Of a DNA stretch of 32,743 bases, positions 16,872 through 25,886 are shown piece after piece. The position numbers were made by a program, and so were the translations under genes. The notes below the pieces were generated by a model. That model had not been told where the DNA came from. It searched no databases and worked only from the letters and a program-made list of their open reading frames with translations. Every line of letters begins with the position of its first letter. Positions within the stretch are counted from its first letter, which is position 1. Source of the DNA: Halioglobus sp. (lineage in GTDB: Bacteria > Pseudomonadota > Gammaproteobacteria > Pseudomonadales > Halieaceae); contig PABK01000053.1 of assembly GCA_002699145.1 (NCBI GenBank), forward strand, positions 1 to 32,743. The letters run 5' to 3'.

Positions 16872-17432
16872 CTAGTACACCGGCACCCCGGCCAGCCAGG
16901 GGTGCAGGTAGATCACCAGCGCCAGCGTCAGCGCCGCCACGAGCAGGGTGAGGGCCTCTCTGCCCAGGCCGGGCGCGGGTTCCCTGATCCATACACCGTC
17001 CCGTCGGTTGATGGCGATGATTTCAACCAGGGCCCACAGCCCCAGGCCGCCGAACAGTACCAGCGAGCGACTGTCGCCGTTGAGCAACAGGTGCGCCGCG
17101 GCCCAGATGGCCACGGCGCTGAGCTGTGGGTGGCGGAAGATTCGCCGCAGGCGCGTTTTCAGGTTGCTCGCCGCCAGCAGCAGGAAGGCGAGCACCAGCA
17201 GGGCCAGGGCCAGCGGGTGCAGCGCCGCCGGCGGCGGGTAGAGGTAGACCGGTGTCGCGCTGCGCCAGCCGCCGATCATCAGGCCGAAGGCCAGTAGCAG
17301 CAGCAGTGAAAACAGGCCCTTGTAGCCATTTTCCCCTAATCTGGACTGCCAGGCGCTCTTTACGCCGGGCGCCAGGGAGGGGATGAAGTGCACCGCCGCG
17401 AACAGCAGGACGCCCAGTACGAGTAGCGCCAT
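16872..17432 (-). CDS. NnrU family membrane protein
   Basis: The 186-residue integral membrane protein has five or six hydrophobic helices. The family signature is RHPQLSAVAIWAAAHLLLNGD followed by FGGLGLWALVEIIAINRRDG in the C-terminal half. NnrU was first linked to nitrate/nitrite reduction loci, but homologues are widespread and resemble isoprenylcysteine-methyltransferase-like membrane folds; no denitrification gene is near, so a respiration role is not supported here. The ATG at 17432 has GGAGG nine bases upstream, which decides it over the longer frame from 17492. The gene is convergent with the transglutaminase-like gene (23 bp gap) and divergent from hrpB. Confidence 0.9.
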   Translation of the reverse strand: MALLVLGVLLFAAVHFIPSLAPGVKSAWQSRLGENGYKGLFSLLLLLAFGLMIGGWRSATPVYLYPPPAALHPLALALLVLAFLLLAASNLKTRLRRIFRHPQLSAVAIWAAAHLLLNGDSRSLVLFGGLGLWALVEIIAINRRDGVWIREPAPGLGREALTLLVAALTLALVIYLHPWLAGVPVY

Positions 17433-17558
17433 GGTCGAAATCCTCCGTTGCCAGGTGCCGCCAAGGATAGCAGCCCCGTTTGCGAATGCCATCCTCTACC
17501 CCGGGCAGGTCAGCGGATTTCGTAGCTTTGCGGGGCCTACCTCCGTTAAGATTGTGCG

Positions 17559-20135
17559 ATGTTCGACCAAGACACCAGTGCCCTGCCTGTCAACGAGATT
17601 CTCGATGAGCTGAAACTGCGCCTGAGCGCGGGCGACGAGGTGGTGCTGCAGGCGCCCCCCGGCGCCGGCAAGACGACGCTGGTGCCCCTGGCGCTGCTCA
17701 ACGAGAGCTGGCTGGGCAAGCGCAAGATACTGGTGCTGGAGCCGCGGCGCATGGCCACGCGCTCGGCGGCGGCGCGCATGGCGCAGATACTTGGAGAGGA
17801 CCTGGGAGAAACGGTAGGTTACCGCATGCGCCTGGACAGCTGCGTGAGCGAGCGCACCCGTATCGAGGTCGTCACCGAGGGCATTCTCACGCGCCAGCTG
17901 CAACGCGACCCGGGCCTGGAGGACGTCGGCCTGGTCATCTTCGACGAGTTTCACGAGCGCAACCTGGACTCAGACCTGTGCCTGGCCCTGTGCCTGCTTG
18001 GCCGCGAGTCCTATCGCGAGGGGCCGGCGCTGAAGCTGCTGGTGATGTCCGCCACCCTCGACGGCGACCCGGTGTCCCGCCTGCTCGGTGACGCCCCGGT
18101 ACTCACCTCACAGGGACGCCAGTTCCCGGTGGACACACATTACGGCGAACCCTACCAGTTGCGCGACTCCATCGTTGCGCCTGCGGCGCGCGCGGTGCAG
18201 CGTGCGCTGTTGGCGCATGCCGGCAGCATCCTGGTGTTCCTGCCGGGACAGCGGGAAATCAGGGCGGTAGCGCAAGAGCTGTCCGCGGCCCTGCGGCGCA
18301 GCGGCGACGACCGGGTGCACGTCGAGCCGTTGTATGGCGGCATGTCGCTGGAGCGCCAGCGGCAGGTCATCCGGGCCGCCGCGCCAGGCACGCGCAAGGT
18401 CGTGCTCGCCACCAATGTCGCCGAGACCAGTCTCACCATCGAGGGCATCGAGGTCGTCATCGACAGCGGTCTGGTGCGCGAGGCCGTGTTCGACCCGGTG
18501 ACCGGGATGACCCGCCTGACCACGCGCAGGGTGTCGCGCGCCTCCGCCGACCAGCGCAGGGGGCGCGCGGGTCGCCTCGGTCCGGGTGTCTGCTACCGCC
18601 TGTGGAGTGAGCAACAGCAGTCGCGCCTGGTCGCGCACGCCACACCTGAAATCCTGCAGGAGGACCTGGCGCCCATGGCGCTGCAATTATTGTCCTGGGG
18701 CATAGATGAGCCCGCGGAGCTGCAGTGGCTGGATACGCCGCCGGATGCGCCGTACCAGCAGGCCATTGCCATACTCGAGTTGTGTGGCGCTGCGTTCAGC
18801 TCCGCGCAGGGCCAGCACCAACTGACGCCCCACGGCGTGCGCCTGGCGCAGATGCCCCTGCACCCACGCCTCGCGCACATGCTGCTGGTGGGCTGCGACA
18901 TCCATGCCACCGAGACCGCCTGCCTGCTGGCGGCCATTCTCTCCGAGCGCAACCCGCTCGCCGAGGGCGGCGTGGACATCGCCGTGGCGGTCGCGGTGCT
19001 GATGGGGGAGGACCGCTGCCCCCCCAGCCTGCAGGGCTGGTTCAAGCGCACCTGGCAGCAGGCGCGCCGTTTCGCGCGCCTGGCCAGTGAAATTCACAAA
19101 CCGCGCAAATTTGCCCTGGGAGTCGCCCAGGAGGACATTCTCGGCATTCTGCTGGCCAGCGCCTACCCGGACCGCATCGCGCGCCTGCGTCCCGGGGACG
19201 ACCCCAGTCGCTACCAGTTGAGCAATGGCCGCACGGCGTTGTTGCCGGCGGACGACTCCCTTGTCGGCCAGGAATGGCTGGCGGTGGCCGAACTGGGTGG
19301 CCAGGTGGGCGCGGCGGAGGACCGCATCTACAGCGCCAGCCGCCTCAACCCGGACACTTTCCGCGAGATTCTCTCGACCCTGGTGACCGAGACGGACAAC
19401 GTGGAATGGGACTACCGCAACGAGCGCTTCGTCGCGGAGCGTCACCACATGGTGGGGAAGATCCGACTCTCCGTGGAACCCCTGCAGGACGTGGCGGACG
19501 ACGTGCGCAGCCGCGCACTGCTCGAGGTGGTCAGGCGCAAGGGTCTGGAGATTCTACCCTGGACCCGCAACCTGGAGCAGTGGCGCGCGCGTATCCAGCT
19601 GGTGCACCAGGCGCATCGCGGCAGCGGTGCAAACGAGAACCCCTGGCCGGACCTGTCGGAGCAGGGTCTGCTGGGCAGCCTGGAGGAGTGGCTGATGCCC
19701 TACCTGGGCGATGTGCGCCGACTGCAGGATTTCCAGCAGCTGGACCTGAAGGGAATACTGCGCGGCCTGTTGCCGTGGCCGTTGCCGCTGGAACTGGAGC
19801 GCCTGGCCCCCGAGCGCTGGGCCGCTCCCTCGGGCTCCAGCATCGTCATCGACTACGAACAGGATCCGCCGGTGCTGGCGATAAAACTGCAGGAGATGTT
19901 TGGCTGCGAGGAGACCCCGAGCATCGCCGATGGCGCGGTGGCCCTGCAGGTGCACCTGTTGTCCCCGGCGGGGCGGCCCCTGCAGGTGACCCAGGACCTG
20001 GCCGGTTTCTGGCGCGGTGAATACGCCGCCGTACGCAAGGAAATGCGCGGGCGCTACCCCAAGCATCCCTGGCCGGAAAACCCACTGGATGCATTGCCTA
20101 CCCGGGAAACCAAGCGGCGCGCCGGCTCCAGTTGA
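17559..20135 (+). CDS. hrpB: ATP-dependent RNA helicase HrpB
   Basis: HrpB is a DEAH/RHA-type helicase whose cellular role in most bacteria remains unclear. The 858-residue protein has Walker A APPGAGKTT (32-40), the DEFH Walker B variant typical of HrpB in DEFHER (129-134), SATL (164-167) and motif VI QRRGRAGR (332-339). A winged-helix/ratchet part and the long HrpB-specific C-terminal domain follow, ending in HPWPENPLDALPTRETKRRAG, a characteristic tail. It is slightly longer than E. coli HrpB (about 810). The ATG at 17559 lies 126 bp from the divergent nnrU-type gene. Its stop is only 7 bp from the convergent DUF3501 stop, leaving no room for a separate terminator. Confidence 0.96.
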   Translation: MFDQDTSALPVNEILDELKLRLSAGDEVVLQAPPGAGKTTLVPLALLNESWLGKRKILVLEPRRMATRSAAARMAQILGEDLGETVGYRMRLDSCVSERTRIEVVTEGILTRQLQRDPGLEDVGLVIFDEFHERNLDSDLCLALCLLGRESYREGPALKLLVMSATLDGDPVSRLLGDAPVLTSQGRQFPVDTHYGEPYQLRDSIVAPAARAVQRALLAHAGSILVFLPGQREIRAVAQELSAALRRSGDDRVHVEPLYGGMSLERQRQVIRAAAPGTRKVVLATNVAETSLTIEGIEVVIDSGLVREAVFDPVTGMTRLTTRRVSRASADQRRGRAGRLGPGVCYRLWSEQQQSRLVAHATPEILQEDLAPMALQLLSWGIDEPAELQWLDTPPDAPYQQAIAILELCGAAFSSAQGQHQLTPHGVRLAQMPLHPRLAHMLLVGCDIHATETACLLAAILSERNPLAEGGVDIAVAVAVLMGEDRCPPSLQGWFKRTWQQARRFARLASEIHKPRKFALGVAQEDILGILLASAYPDRIARLRPGDDPSRYQLSNGRTALLPADDSLVGQEWLAVAELGGQVGAAEDRIYSASRLNPDTFREILSTLVTETDNVEWDYRNERFVAERHHMVGKIRLSVEPLQDVADDVRSRALLEVVRRKGLEILPWTRNLEQWRARIQLVHQAHRGSGANENPWPDLSEQGLLGSLEEWLMPYLGDVRRLQDFQQLDLKGILRGLLPWPLPLELERLAPERWAAPSGSSIVIDYEQDPPVLAIKLQEMFGCEETPSIADGAVALQVHLLSPAGRPLQVTQDLAGFWRGEYAAVRKEMRGRYPKHPWPENPLDALPTRETKRRAGSS

Positions 20136-20142
20136 TTACGCG

Positions 20143-20742
20143 TTAGTTGATGCTGGCCGGGGCGAGGTCTGCGGCGAGTGAGTCGCGTGTGGGTCCGTCC
20201 AGGGGCACGCCGCCGACCGTGTAGGCCGGGTGGTCTATGCCGGCGCTGATGGTCGCGCCGCGCTGTACCGCGGCGATCATCGTCGGCGCCAGTTCATAGC
20301 GCAGGAAATGTACCGAGGAGGTCTTGTCCGCGCGGCTGCGGTCCAGGTCCTCGTCCGCGATCGGGTAGATCCGCTCGCAGTCCTGCACCTGCAACCAGAC
20401 CCTGTCCTCGATTCCCAGCAGCCGTTCCAGCTGCTGCGCGCGCTCCGTCGGGTCGGCGTACTCCAGCATGAACGTGGCCTTCCAGTTGCTGCCATCCGGT
20501 ATCAGCGGGTTGTAGGCGTCCAGTTCCTCGTTGATCGCGTCGGCTTCGAAGACCTTTTCGATACGCAGCATTTCCTGGATCTGGTAGCGTATAGTCAGGA
20601 CGTCCTCGAAATAGAGGCGCGCGTTCTCCCCGAGGGCGACCTGGCGATGCTTCTTGTGCTGCATCACCCGGGCGCGAAACTGCGCGCGTTTTTCCGCGTA
20701 TTCCTCCAGTGACCACAGGTCAGCGCGGGACAGTCTGTTCAT
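20143..20742 (-). CDS. DUF3501 family protein
   Basis: The 199-residue soluble protein matches the DUF3501 family by its N-terminal LSRADLWSLEEYAEKRAQFRARVM-type segment, the ARLYFEDVLTIRYQIQEMLRIEK core and the LEYADPTERAQQL segment. No catalytic motif is known to me. The gene follows the Fe-S oxidoreductase stop by 17 bp with GAAGGA in front of the ATG at 20742, and is the last of three genes (rubrerythrin, Fe-S protein, DUF3501). I know DUF3501 as a regular partner of such Fe-S proteins, so a role as accessory subunit or assembly factor for that redox module is a reasonable inference. It contains one Cys, in QDCERIY. Confidence 0.88.
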   Translation of the reverse strand: MNRLSRADLWSLEEYAEKRAQFRARVMQHKKHRQVALGENARLYFEDVLTIRYQIQEMLRIEKVFEADAINEELDAYNPLIPDGSNWKATFMLEYADPTERAQQLERLLGIEDRVWLQVQDCERIYPIADEDLDRSRADKTSSVHFLRYELAPTMIAAVQRGATISAGIDHPAYTVGGVPLDGPTRDSLAADLAPASIN

Positions 20743-20759
20743 AGTCGCTTCCTTCGTGG

Positions 20760-22082
20760 CTACAGGCCGTAGGCCATGCGCAGCAGGGTCATGGGGTGGT
20801 GCGCCTGCTCCACCGATTCGGCCAGGTTGGCGATATGCGTGCCGGCCATGGGACAGTCGCTGGTGAAGTGATCGGGCTGCACCTGGTCCACCTTGCGCAC
20901 CACCGGGCGCGCGATTTTCACCGATTTTTCGTGCGTCTCGAGCTTGACCGCGTAGGTGCCGTCATGGCCGGAGCAGCGCTCCTGGGCGGCGATCTCGGTG
21001 CCCGGGACCAGGGCGAGCACGTCACGGGTCTTCAGCCCGATATTCTGTACCCGCTGGTGGCAGGCGACCTGGTAGGCGACGCTGCCCAGCGCGTTGGGAA
21101 ATTCCGTTTGCAGCGCGCCGCCCTTGTGGCGCAACCACAGGTACTCGAAGGGGTCGAAAAAAGCCGCCTGGACCTTCTTCACATCAGCGTCATCGGGGTA
21201 GAGCAGGGGCAGTTCCTGCTTGTACATCAGCACGCAGGAAGGGATAGGGGCGGTGAGGTCGTAGCCCTGGTCCACCAGCGCCGCCAGTCGCGGAATGTTG
21301 GCTTCCTTCAGCGCGTTGACGCTGTCCAGGTCGCCCAGCTCCAGTTTCGGCATGCCGCAGCACTGTTCCTTCGGCACCACGTCGATATGCACGCCGTTGT
21401 GCTGGAACACCTTGACGAAATCCTCGCCGAGGTGCGGATTGGCGTAGTTGCCGTAGCAGGTCGCATACAGCGCCAGCTTGCCACTGGTTTCGCCCACCGG
21501 CCGCGCAGCGATTTCGCGCAGTAGCGGCGCGGCGCGCTTGCGCAGCGTCTTGCTGTGAAACGCGGGTACCGGGGCCTGGTGGTGAATGCCGACGCTCGCC
21601 TGCAGGCCCTTGCGCACCGCGCCGACGCCGTTCAGTGCGTTGACCGTGATGTCCACCAGCGGAATGGACGCCGCCCTGAATACCTTGTCGGTGCTGGTCA
21701 GCACGCGGTCGCGCAGGGGCGCGCCCTCGGCGCGGAACTTCACCGCCTTGGCGCGCAGCATCAGGTGGGGGAAATCGACGTTCCATTCGTGCGGGGGCAC
21801 GTAGGGGCACTTGGTCATATAGCACAGGTCGCAGAGGTAGCACTGGTCCACGACCGCGCCGTAGTCCGCCTTGTCCACGCCGTCCACTTCCATGGTGTCG
21901 GATTCGTCGACCAGGTCGAACAGGGTGGGAAAGGCCTCGCACAGGCTGACACAGCGCCTGCAACCGTGGCAGATATCGTAGACCCGCTCCAGTTCCTCAT
22001 CCAGGGACTGGCGCTCCCAGAACTCCGCGGACTGCCAGTCCACCGGGTGCCGGGTCGGGGCTTCCAGGCTTCCTTCTCTCAC
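20760..22082 (-). CDS. Double [4Fe-4S], CCG-domain oxidoreductase (GlpC/HdrD-like)
   Basis: The 440-residue protein has two ferredoxin-like [4Fe-4S] motifs: Cys38, 41, 44, 48 ([11 protein letters not shown]) and Cys81, 84, 87, 92 ([13 protein letters not shown]). The second motif has a four-residue last gap. Two CCG-type domains follow, the first with [11 protein letters not shown], the second degenerate with ERCSGHDG where the family has CCG. The layout resembles GlpC and heterodisulfide reductase subunit D, which pass electrons between quinone or thiol partners and a catalytic subunit. No glpA/B or hdr partner is near. It lies between rubrerythrin (67 bp upstream) and DUF3501, so it may deliver electrons to rubrerythrin. 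The start is GTG at 22082 with GGGAGA upstream. Confidence 0.9.
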   Translation of the reverse strand: MREGSLEAPTRHPVDWQSAEFWERQSLDEELERVYDICHGCRRCVSLCEAFPTLFDLVDESDTMEVDGVDKADYGAVVDQCYLCDLCYMTKCPYVPPHEWNVDFPHLMLRAKAVKFRAEGAPLRDRVLTSTDKVFRAASIPLVDITVNALNGVGAVRKGLQASVGIHHQAPVPAFHSKTLRKRAAPLLREIAARPVGETSGKLALYATCYGNYANPHLGEDFVKVFQHNGVHIDVVPKEQCCGMPKLELGDLDSVNALKEANIPRLAALVDQGYDLTAPIPSCVLMYKQELPLLYPDDADVKKVQAAFFDPFEYLWLRHKGGALQTEFPNALGSVAYQVACHQRVQNIGLKTRDVLALVPGTEIAAQERCSGHDGTYAVKLETHEKSVKIARPVVRKVDQVQPDHFTSDCPMAGTHIANLAESVEQAHHPMTLLRMAYGL

Positions 22083-22117
22083 GCAGACGTCTCCCGGCGC
22101 ATGTTAAACAACGCATT

Positions 22118-22137
22118 GGGGCCCCCGCTGGGGCCCC
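22118..22137 (-). other. GC hairpin between rubrerythrin and Fe-S genes
   Basis: Two copies of the self-complementary GGGGCCCC (22118-22125 and 22130-22137) are separated by four bases and can form an 8-bp all-GC stem. No T run follows on the minus strand, so a classic terminator is not supported. Transcript processing or partial attenuation between an abundant rubrerythrin message and the downstream genes is possible. Confidence 0.5.
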
Positions 22138-22149
22138 CGTGAGCGGCCC

Positions 22150-22569
22150 TCAGTCGTCGAGGTTGTCCAGCGCTTTCTGGAAACGATTCGCGTGGCTGCG
22201 CTCGGCCTTGGCCAGCGTTTCCATCCAGTCGGCGATCTCCTCGAAGCCCTCGTCGCGGGCGGTTTTCGCCATGCCCGGGTACATGTCGGTGTACTCGTGG
22301 GTCTCGCCGGCAATGGCCGCCTTGAGGTTGTCCGCGGTACCGCCGATGGGCAATCCGGTGGCCGGGTCGCCGGTTTCCTCGAGGTATTCCAGGTGACCGT
22401 GGGCATGGCCTGTCTCGCCCTCCGCGGTGGAGCGGAAGACCGCCGCGACGTCATTGTAGCCCTCGACATCGGCCTTGGCCGCGAAGTACAGGTAGCGGCG
22501 GTTGGCCTGGGATTCGCCGGCGAAGGCGTCCTTCAGGTTCTGTTCGGTCTGGCTGCCTTTCAGTGACAT
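22150..22569 (-). CDS. Rubrerythrin without rubredoxin domain
   Basis: The 139-residue four-helix ferritin-like protein has the complete di-iron ligand set: Glu19 in [10 protein letters not shown], Glu52 and His55 in EGETGHAH, Glu89 and Glu92 in GETHEY, and Glu123 and His126 in AERSH. Rubrerythrins reduce hydrogen peroxide to water in the cytoplasm using electrons usually passed through a C-terminal rubredoxin domain. This protein stops after the helical bundle (DNLDD) and has no cysteine at all, so it needs an outside donor. The ATG at 22569 has AAGGAG upstream. It is the first gene of a three-gene set with the Fe-S oxidoreductase and DUF3501. Confidence 0.95.
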   Translation of the reverse strand: MSLKGSQTEQNLKDAFAGESQANRRYLYFAAKADVEGYNDVAAVFRSTAEGETGHAHGHLEYLEETGDPATGLPIGGTADNLKAAIAGETHEYTDMYPGMAKTARDEGFEEIADWMETLAKAERSHANRFQKALDNLDD

Positions 22570-22596
22570 GCTGCTTCTCCTTGAGAGTCAAAAACA

Positions 22597-22615
22597 CCTC
22601 CCTGGCGCAGGGAGG
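22597..22615 (-). terminator. Hairpin with T5: RND operon terminator or rubrerythrin leader structure
   Basis: CCTCCCT (22597-22603) and AGGGAGG (22609-22615) form a 7-bp stem with a 5-nt loop. On the minus strand it is followed within three bases by five T (complement of 22590-22594). It lies 59 bases after the RND permease stop and directly before the rubrerythrin ribosome site. It can end the RND transcript, or, with the promoter just upstream of it, form a 5' leader hairpin of the rubrerythrin mRNA. Confidence 0.6.
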
Positions 22616-22624
22616 CAAGGTAAA

Positions 22625-22653
22625 AAAATAGTACAGCGCATCGCGCCTGACAA
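22625..22653 (-). promoter_or_regulatory. Candidate sigma70 promoter for the rubrerythrin set
   Basis: On the minus strand, TTGTCA (22653-22648, five of six to the -35 consensus) and TATTTT (22630-22625, four of six to the -10) are spaced by 17 bp. It would start the transcript near 22618, about 50 bases before the rubrerythrin ATG, inside the gap after the RND stop at 22674. Confidence 0.45.
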
Positions 22654-22673
22654 ATCAACCGTCGTGCGGCCAG

Positions 22674-25600
22674 CTACCGCGCCGCGCCGTCCAGCGGGCC
22701 GGCGGTATCGTCACGGGCGCCAGCGCCGACCGTGTCCGCGGTGTCGACGCGGTCGCGTTTGAAGTCCTGCAGGACCATGTACAGGCAGGGCACCAGGAAC
22801 AGCGTGATGACCGTGCCCACCAGTACGCCGAAGCCCAGGGAGATCGCCATGGGGCGGAAGATGTGCGTGGAGATGGTCGTGTCCAGCATGATGGGGGTGA
22901 GGCCGACGAAGGTGGTGATGCTGGTGAGGATAATCGGTCGGAAACGCGCCGTGCCGGCATGGCTGACCGCCCACTGTGTGGCGACACCTGCGGCGCGCTG
23001 TTTGTTGATGAAATCCACCAGTACCAGGCTGGAGTTGACCACGACGCCAGCCAGGGCGACGATGCCCAGCAGCGAGAAAAACACCAGGTCCCTGCCCAGC
23101 AGCAGGTGGCCGAGAATCGCCCCGACCACGCCAAAGGGTATCACGCTCATGATGACCAGCGGCTGCAGGTAAGACTGCAGCGGAATGGCCAGCAGGGCGT
23201 AGATGACGAGTAGCGCCAGCAGGGTGGTGCTCTGCAGCGAGGCCATGGATTCGCTGCGCTCTTCCGCCTCGCCGGCCAGGGTGTAGGATACCCCGGGATG
23301 CGTCGCCAGTACCGCGGGCAGGACCTCCTCCTCGATGGCGCCGATGACGTGTTCCGGCGTGGTCAGCGCGCGGTCAACGTTGGCGGTCACCGTCACCACG
23401 CGGTTGCCATCGATACGTCGTATGGTCGTGTAGCCGCGCGCGAGGGAGGCGCGGGCGACGCTGGCAAAGGGGACCTCGGTGCCATCGGCGGTGCGGATAC
23501 GCATCCCCTCCAGGTCGCCCAGGGAGCGCCGCTCATCGGCGGGGTAGCGCACCATGACGCGCACGTCGTCCTTGCCGCGCTGGATGCGCTGCGCCTCGTA
23601 GCCGTAGAATGCCTGGCGCACCTGGCGGCCCAGGTCGTCCAGCGTGAGCCCCAGGTTGCGCGCCTCCGGGAGCAGGGTCAGCTGCACTTCCTGCTTGCCG
23701 GCGCGGAAAGAATCGGTGACGTCCAGCACGCCGCTGTAGCCCTGCAGGGCGATACGCAGTTCGGCGGCGACCGAGCGCAGTTCCTCGAAGTCGCGTCCGT
23801 AGAGTTCAAAGGATATGGCCTTGCCCACGCCGAAGGCCTCGGAGGTGTAGCTCAGCTCTATCGCATCGGGAATGCTGCCGGTGATTTCGCGCCAGCGGTT
23901 GGCGAAGGTCTGTGTCGATATACCGGAGTAGTTGCGCGGCAGGTTCAACTCGACACCCACCTCGGCGATGTTGCTCTGCCTATCGCTGCCCATCTCGATC
24001 GAGCCCTTGGGTATGAACGAGCCGATGGTGGAAAAGACGTGCGCTACCTTGCTTGGCTCTCCGGGCGCCAGTTGCGCGTCCAGTTCGCCGCGCAACACTT
24101 CAACCGCGTCTTCCAGGCGTTCCACTGCGCGCGCGGTTTCCTCTATGGGCGTGCCCTCCGGCATGGTCACGGCGGCGTACAGGTGAGTGCCCTCGACGCC
24201 GGGGAAGAACTGGAACTGCATACGACCCGAGGCAAACAGGGACATGGTCAGCGCCAGGACCACGACGCCCCCCGCAATGGTCAGGTAACGCCACTCCAGC
24301 GCACGCTCCACGGCGGGTTGGTAGAAGCGCGTCGCGGCGCTCTCCAGCGACGCCGAGATACGCCCCTGTAAGGCCAGCCAGCGGTCCATCAGCGCATTGT
24401 CTCCCGGTTCTTTTTCCGCCTTGCGGTGGGCCAGGTGCGAGGGCAGGATGAACTGCGACTCGATAATGGAAAACGCCAGGGCGATCATCACCGTGAAGCC
24501 CAGTGGTTTGTAGAAGCCTCCCATGGGGCCGGGGATGCTCACTACCGGGATAAAGGTGGCCATGGTCGTCAACACGCCGAAGAACACCGGGATCGCCACT
24601 TCCTGGGTGCCGGCGATGGCGGCCTGTGCACGCCCCTTGCCTTGCTGTTCGTGCGCGTAGACGCGTTCGCCCACCACGATGGCGTCGTCGACCAGGATGC
24701 CCAGCACCAGGATAAACGCCATCACCGAGACCGTGCTGATGGAAAAGCCCGCCAGGGGAAACATCGCCACGGCGCCGAGCAGAGCCACCGGTATACCGGC
24801 GGCGACCCAGGTGGCGAGACGGAAACGCAGGAACAGGGTGAGCACCAGCAGCACCAGCAACAGGCCGCTGCGCGCGTTGCGGCTGAGTGCGTCGAGACGG
24901 TCAACCAGGTCCTGGGATTCGTCCTGCCAGATGTTGATGGCGATTCCCTCGGGCACTTCGCGACGTGCCTGTTCCAGGTAGTCCTTGACGCGTGTGGCGA
25001 TGGCCATGATGTCTTCCTTGCCCACACGCGATACCTTCAGCGATACCGACGGCTCGCCGTCGTAGCGCGCCTGCAGGTCGCTTTCCTCAAAGCCGTCTAT
25101 CACCGTGGCGATTTCGCCCAGGGTGACGTTGGTGCCGTCGGTGCGCGTCAGCACCACGATGTCCTCGAACTCCCGGCCGTGATAGGCCTGCCCCTTGGTG
25201 CGCAGGAGGATCTCGCCGCCGCGGGTTTTCAATGAACCGCCTGGAATGTCCAGGGAACTGCGCGCGATGGCCTGGCCGATGGCCTCGAGGGTAAGTCCGT
25301 GGCGACGCAGGGTTTGCTCCGAGACCTCGATCGAAATCTCGTAGGGGCGTGCGAACTGCAGTTCGACCTGGGAGACGCCGGGCAGGGCGGCGATATCGTC
25401 GCGCATGCGCTGGCCGATGAATTTCAGGGTGCGCTCATCCGCGTGGCCGGAGACGGCGATCTGCAGCACGGTGGCGAGAAAGCTGATCTCGGCGGTGACC
25501 GGCTGCTCGGTTTCCGCCGGGAAGGAGTCGATGGCATCGACCTTGCTCTTGATATCGTTGGCCACCTTGGTCTTGTCCACGCCCCGGACCAGTTCGATGG

Positions 25601-25877
25601 TGAGCGCGCAATAGCCCTCGGCGGCCTCGGAGGTGATACGGTCGATGCCCTCGGTGCCTTCCACCGCCTCCTCGATGCGGATACAGACACCGGTTTCCAC
25701 CTCCGCGGGTGCCGCGCCGAGGTAGGGGACACGAACACTGACGGCGTCCACGTCCAGCGTGGGAAACTCCTCCTGATGGATGTTGGGCAGGGCGAGCAGG
25801 CCGCCCGCTATCAGCATCATCATCAGCAGGTTGGCCGCAACGGAATTGCGAACGAACCAGGCGATCAGGTTGTTCAC
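22674..25877 (-). CDS. RND efflux permease (AcrB/HAE-type)
   Basis: This 1067-residue inner-membrane proton antiporter is the pump of a tripartite efflux system. It begins WFVRNSVAANLLMMMLIAGG (TM1), then the large periplasmic porter region, and the TM2-TM6 block near residues 335-465. TM4 contains FILVLGILVDDAIVVGERV with the two adjacent Asp residues of the proton relay. The second half repeats this layout and ends with FGVLVGTVITLFLVPCLYMVL. Length is typical (1020-1070). The start is GTG at 25877, 9 bp after the fusion-protein stop. No outer-membrane channel gene is near, so a TolC-like protein encoded elsewhere is probable. Substrate is unknown; the sequence is of the general hydrophobe/amphiphile group and lacks clear heavy-metal (CusA) signatures. 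Confidence 0.95.
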   Translation of the reverse strand: MNNLIAWFVRNSVAANLLMMMLIAGGLLALPNIHQEEFPTLDVDAVSVRVPYLGAAPAEVETGVCIRIEEAVEGTEGIDRITSEAAEGYCALTIELVRGVDKTKVANDIKSKVDAIDSFPAETEQPVTAEISFLATVLQIAVSGHADERTLKFIGQRMRDDIAALPGVSQVELQFARPYEISIEVSEQTLRRHGLTLEAIGQAIARSSLDIPGGSLKTRGGEILLRTKGQAYHGREFEDIVVLTRTDGTNVTLGEIATVIDGFEESDLQARYDGEPSVSLKVSRVGKEDIMAIATRVKDYLEQARREVPEGIAINIWQDESQDLVDRLDALSRNARSGLLLVLLVLTLFLRFRLATWVAAGIPVALLGAVAMFPLAGFSISTVSVMAFILVLGILVDDAIVVGERVYAHEQQGKGRAQAAIAGTQEVAIPVFFGVLTTMATFIPVVSIPGPMGGFYKPLGFTVMIALAFSIIESQFILPSHLAHRKAEKEPGDNALMDRWLALQGRISASLESAATRFYQPAVERALEWRYLTIAGGVVVLALTMSLFASGRMQFQFFPGVEGTHLYAAVTMPEGTPIEETARAVERLEDAVEVLRGELDAQLAPGEPSKVAHVFSTIGSFIPKGSIEMGSDRQSNIAEVGVELNLPRNYSGISTQTFANRWREITGSIPDAIELSYTSEAFGVGKAISFELYGRDFEELRSVAAELRIALQGYSGVLDVTDSFRAGKQEVQLTLLPEARNLGLTLDDLGRQVRQAFYGYEAQRIQRGKDDVRVMVRYPADERRSLGDLEGMRIRTADGTEVPFASVARASLARGYTTIRRIDGNRVVTVTANVDRALTTPEHVIGAIEEEVLPAVLATHPGVSYTLAGEAEERSESMASLQSTTLLALLVIYALLAIPLQSYLQPLVIMSVIPFGVVGAILGHLLLGRDLVFFSLLGIVALAGVVVNSSLVLVDFINKQRAAGVATQWAVSHAGTARFRPIILTSITTFVGLTPIMLDTTISTHIFRPMAISLGFGVLVGTVITLFLVPCLYMVLQDFKRDRVDTADTVGAGARDDTAGPLDGAAR

Positions 25878-25886
25878 GTGCGCCCT

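Noticed and set aside
23298-25235. Two long plus-strand frames (23298-24371 and 24426-25235)
   Set aside because: Both lie antisense within the RND permease gene and have no recognisable domains.
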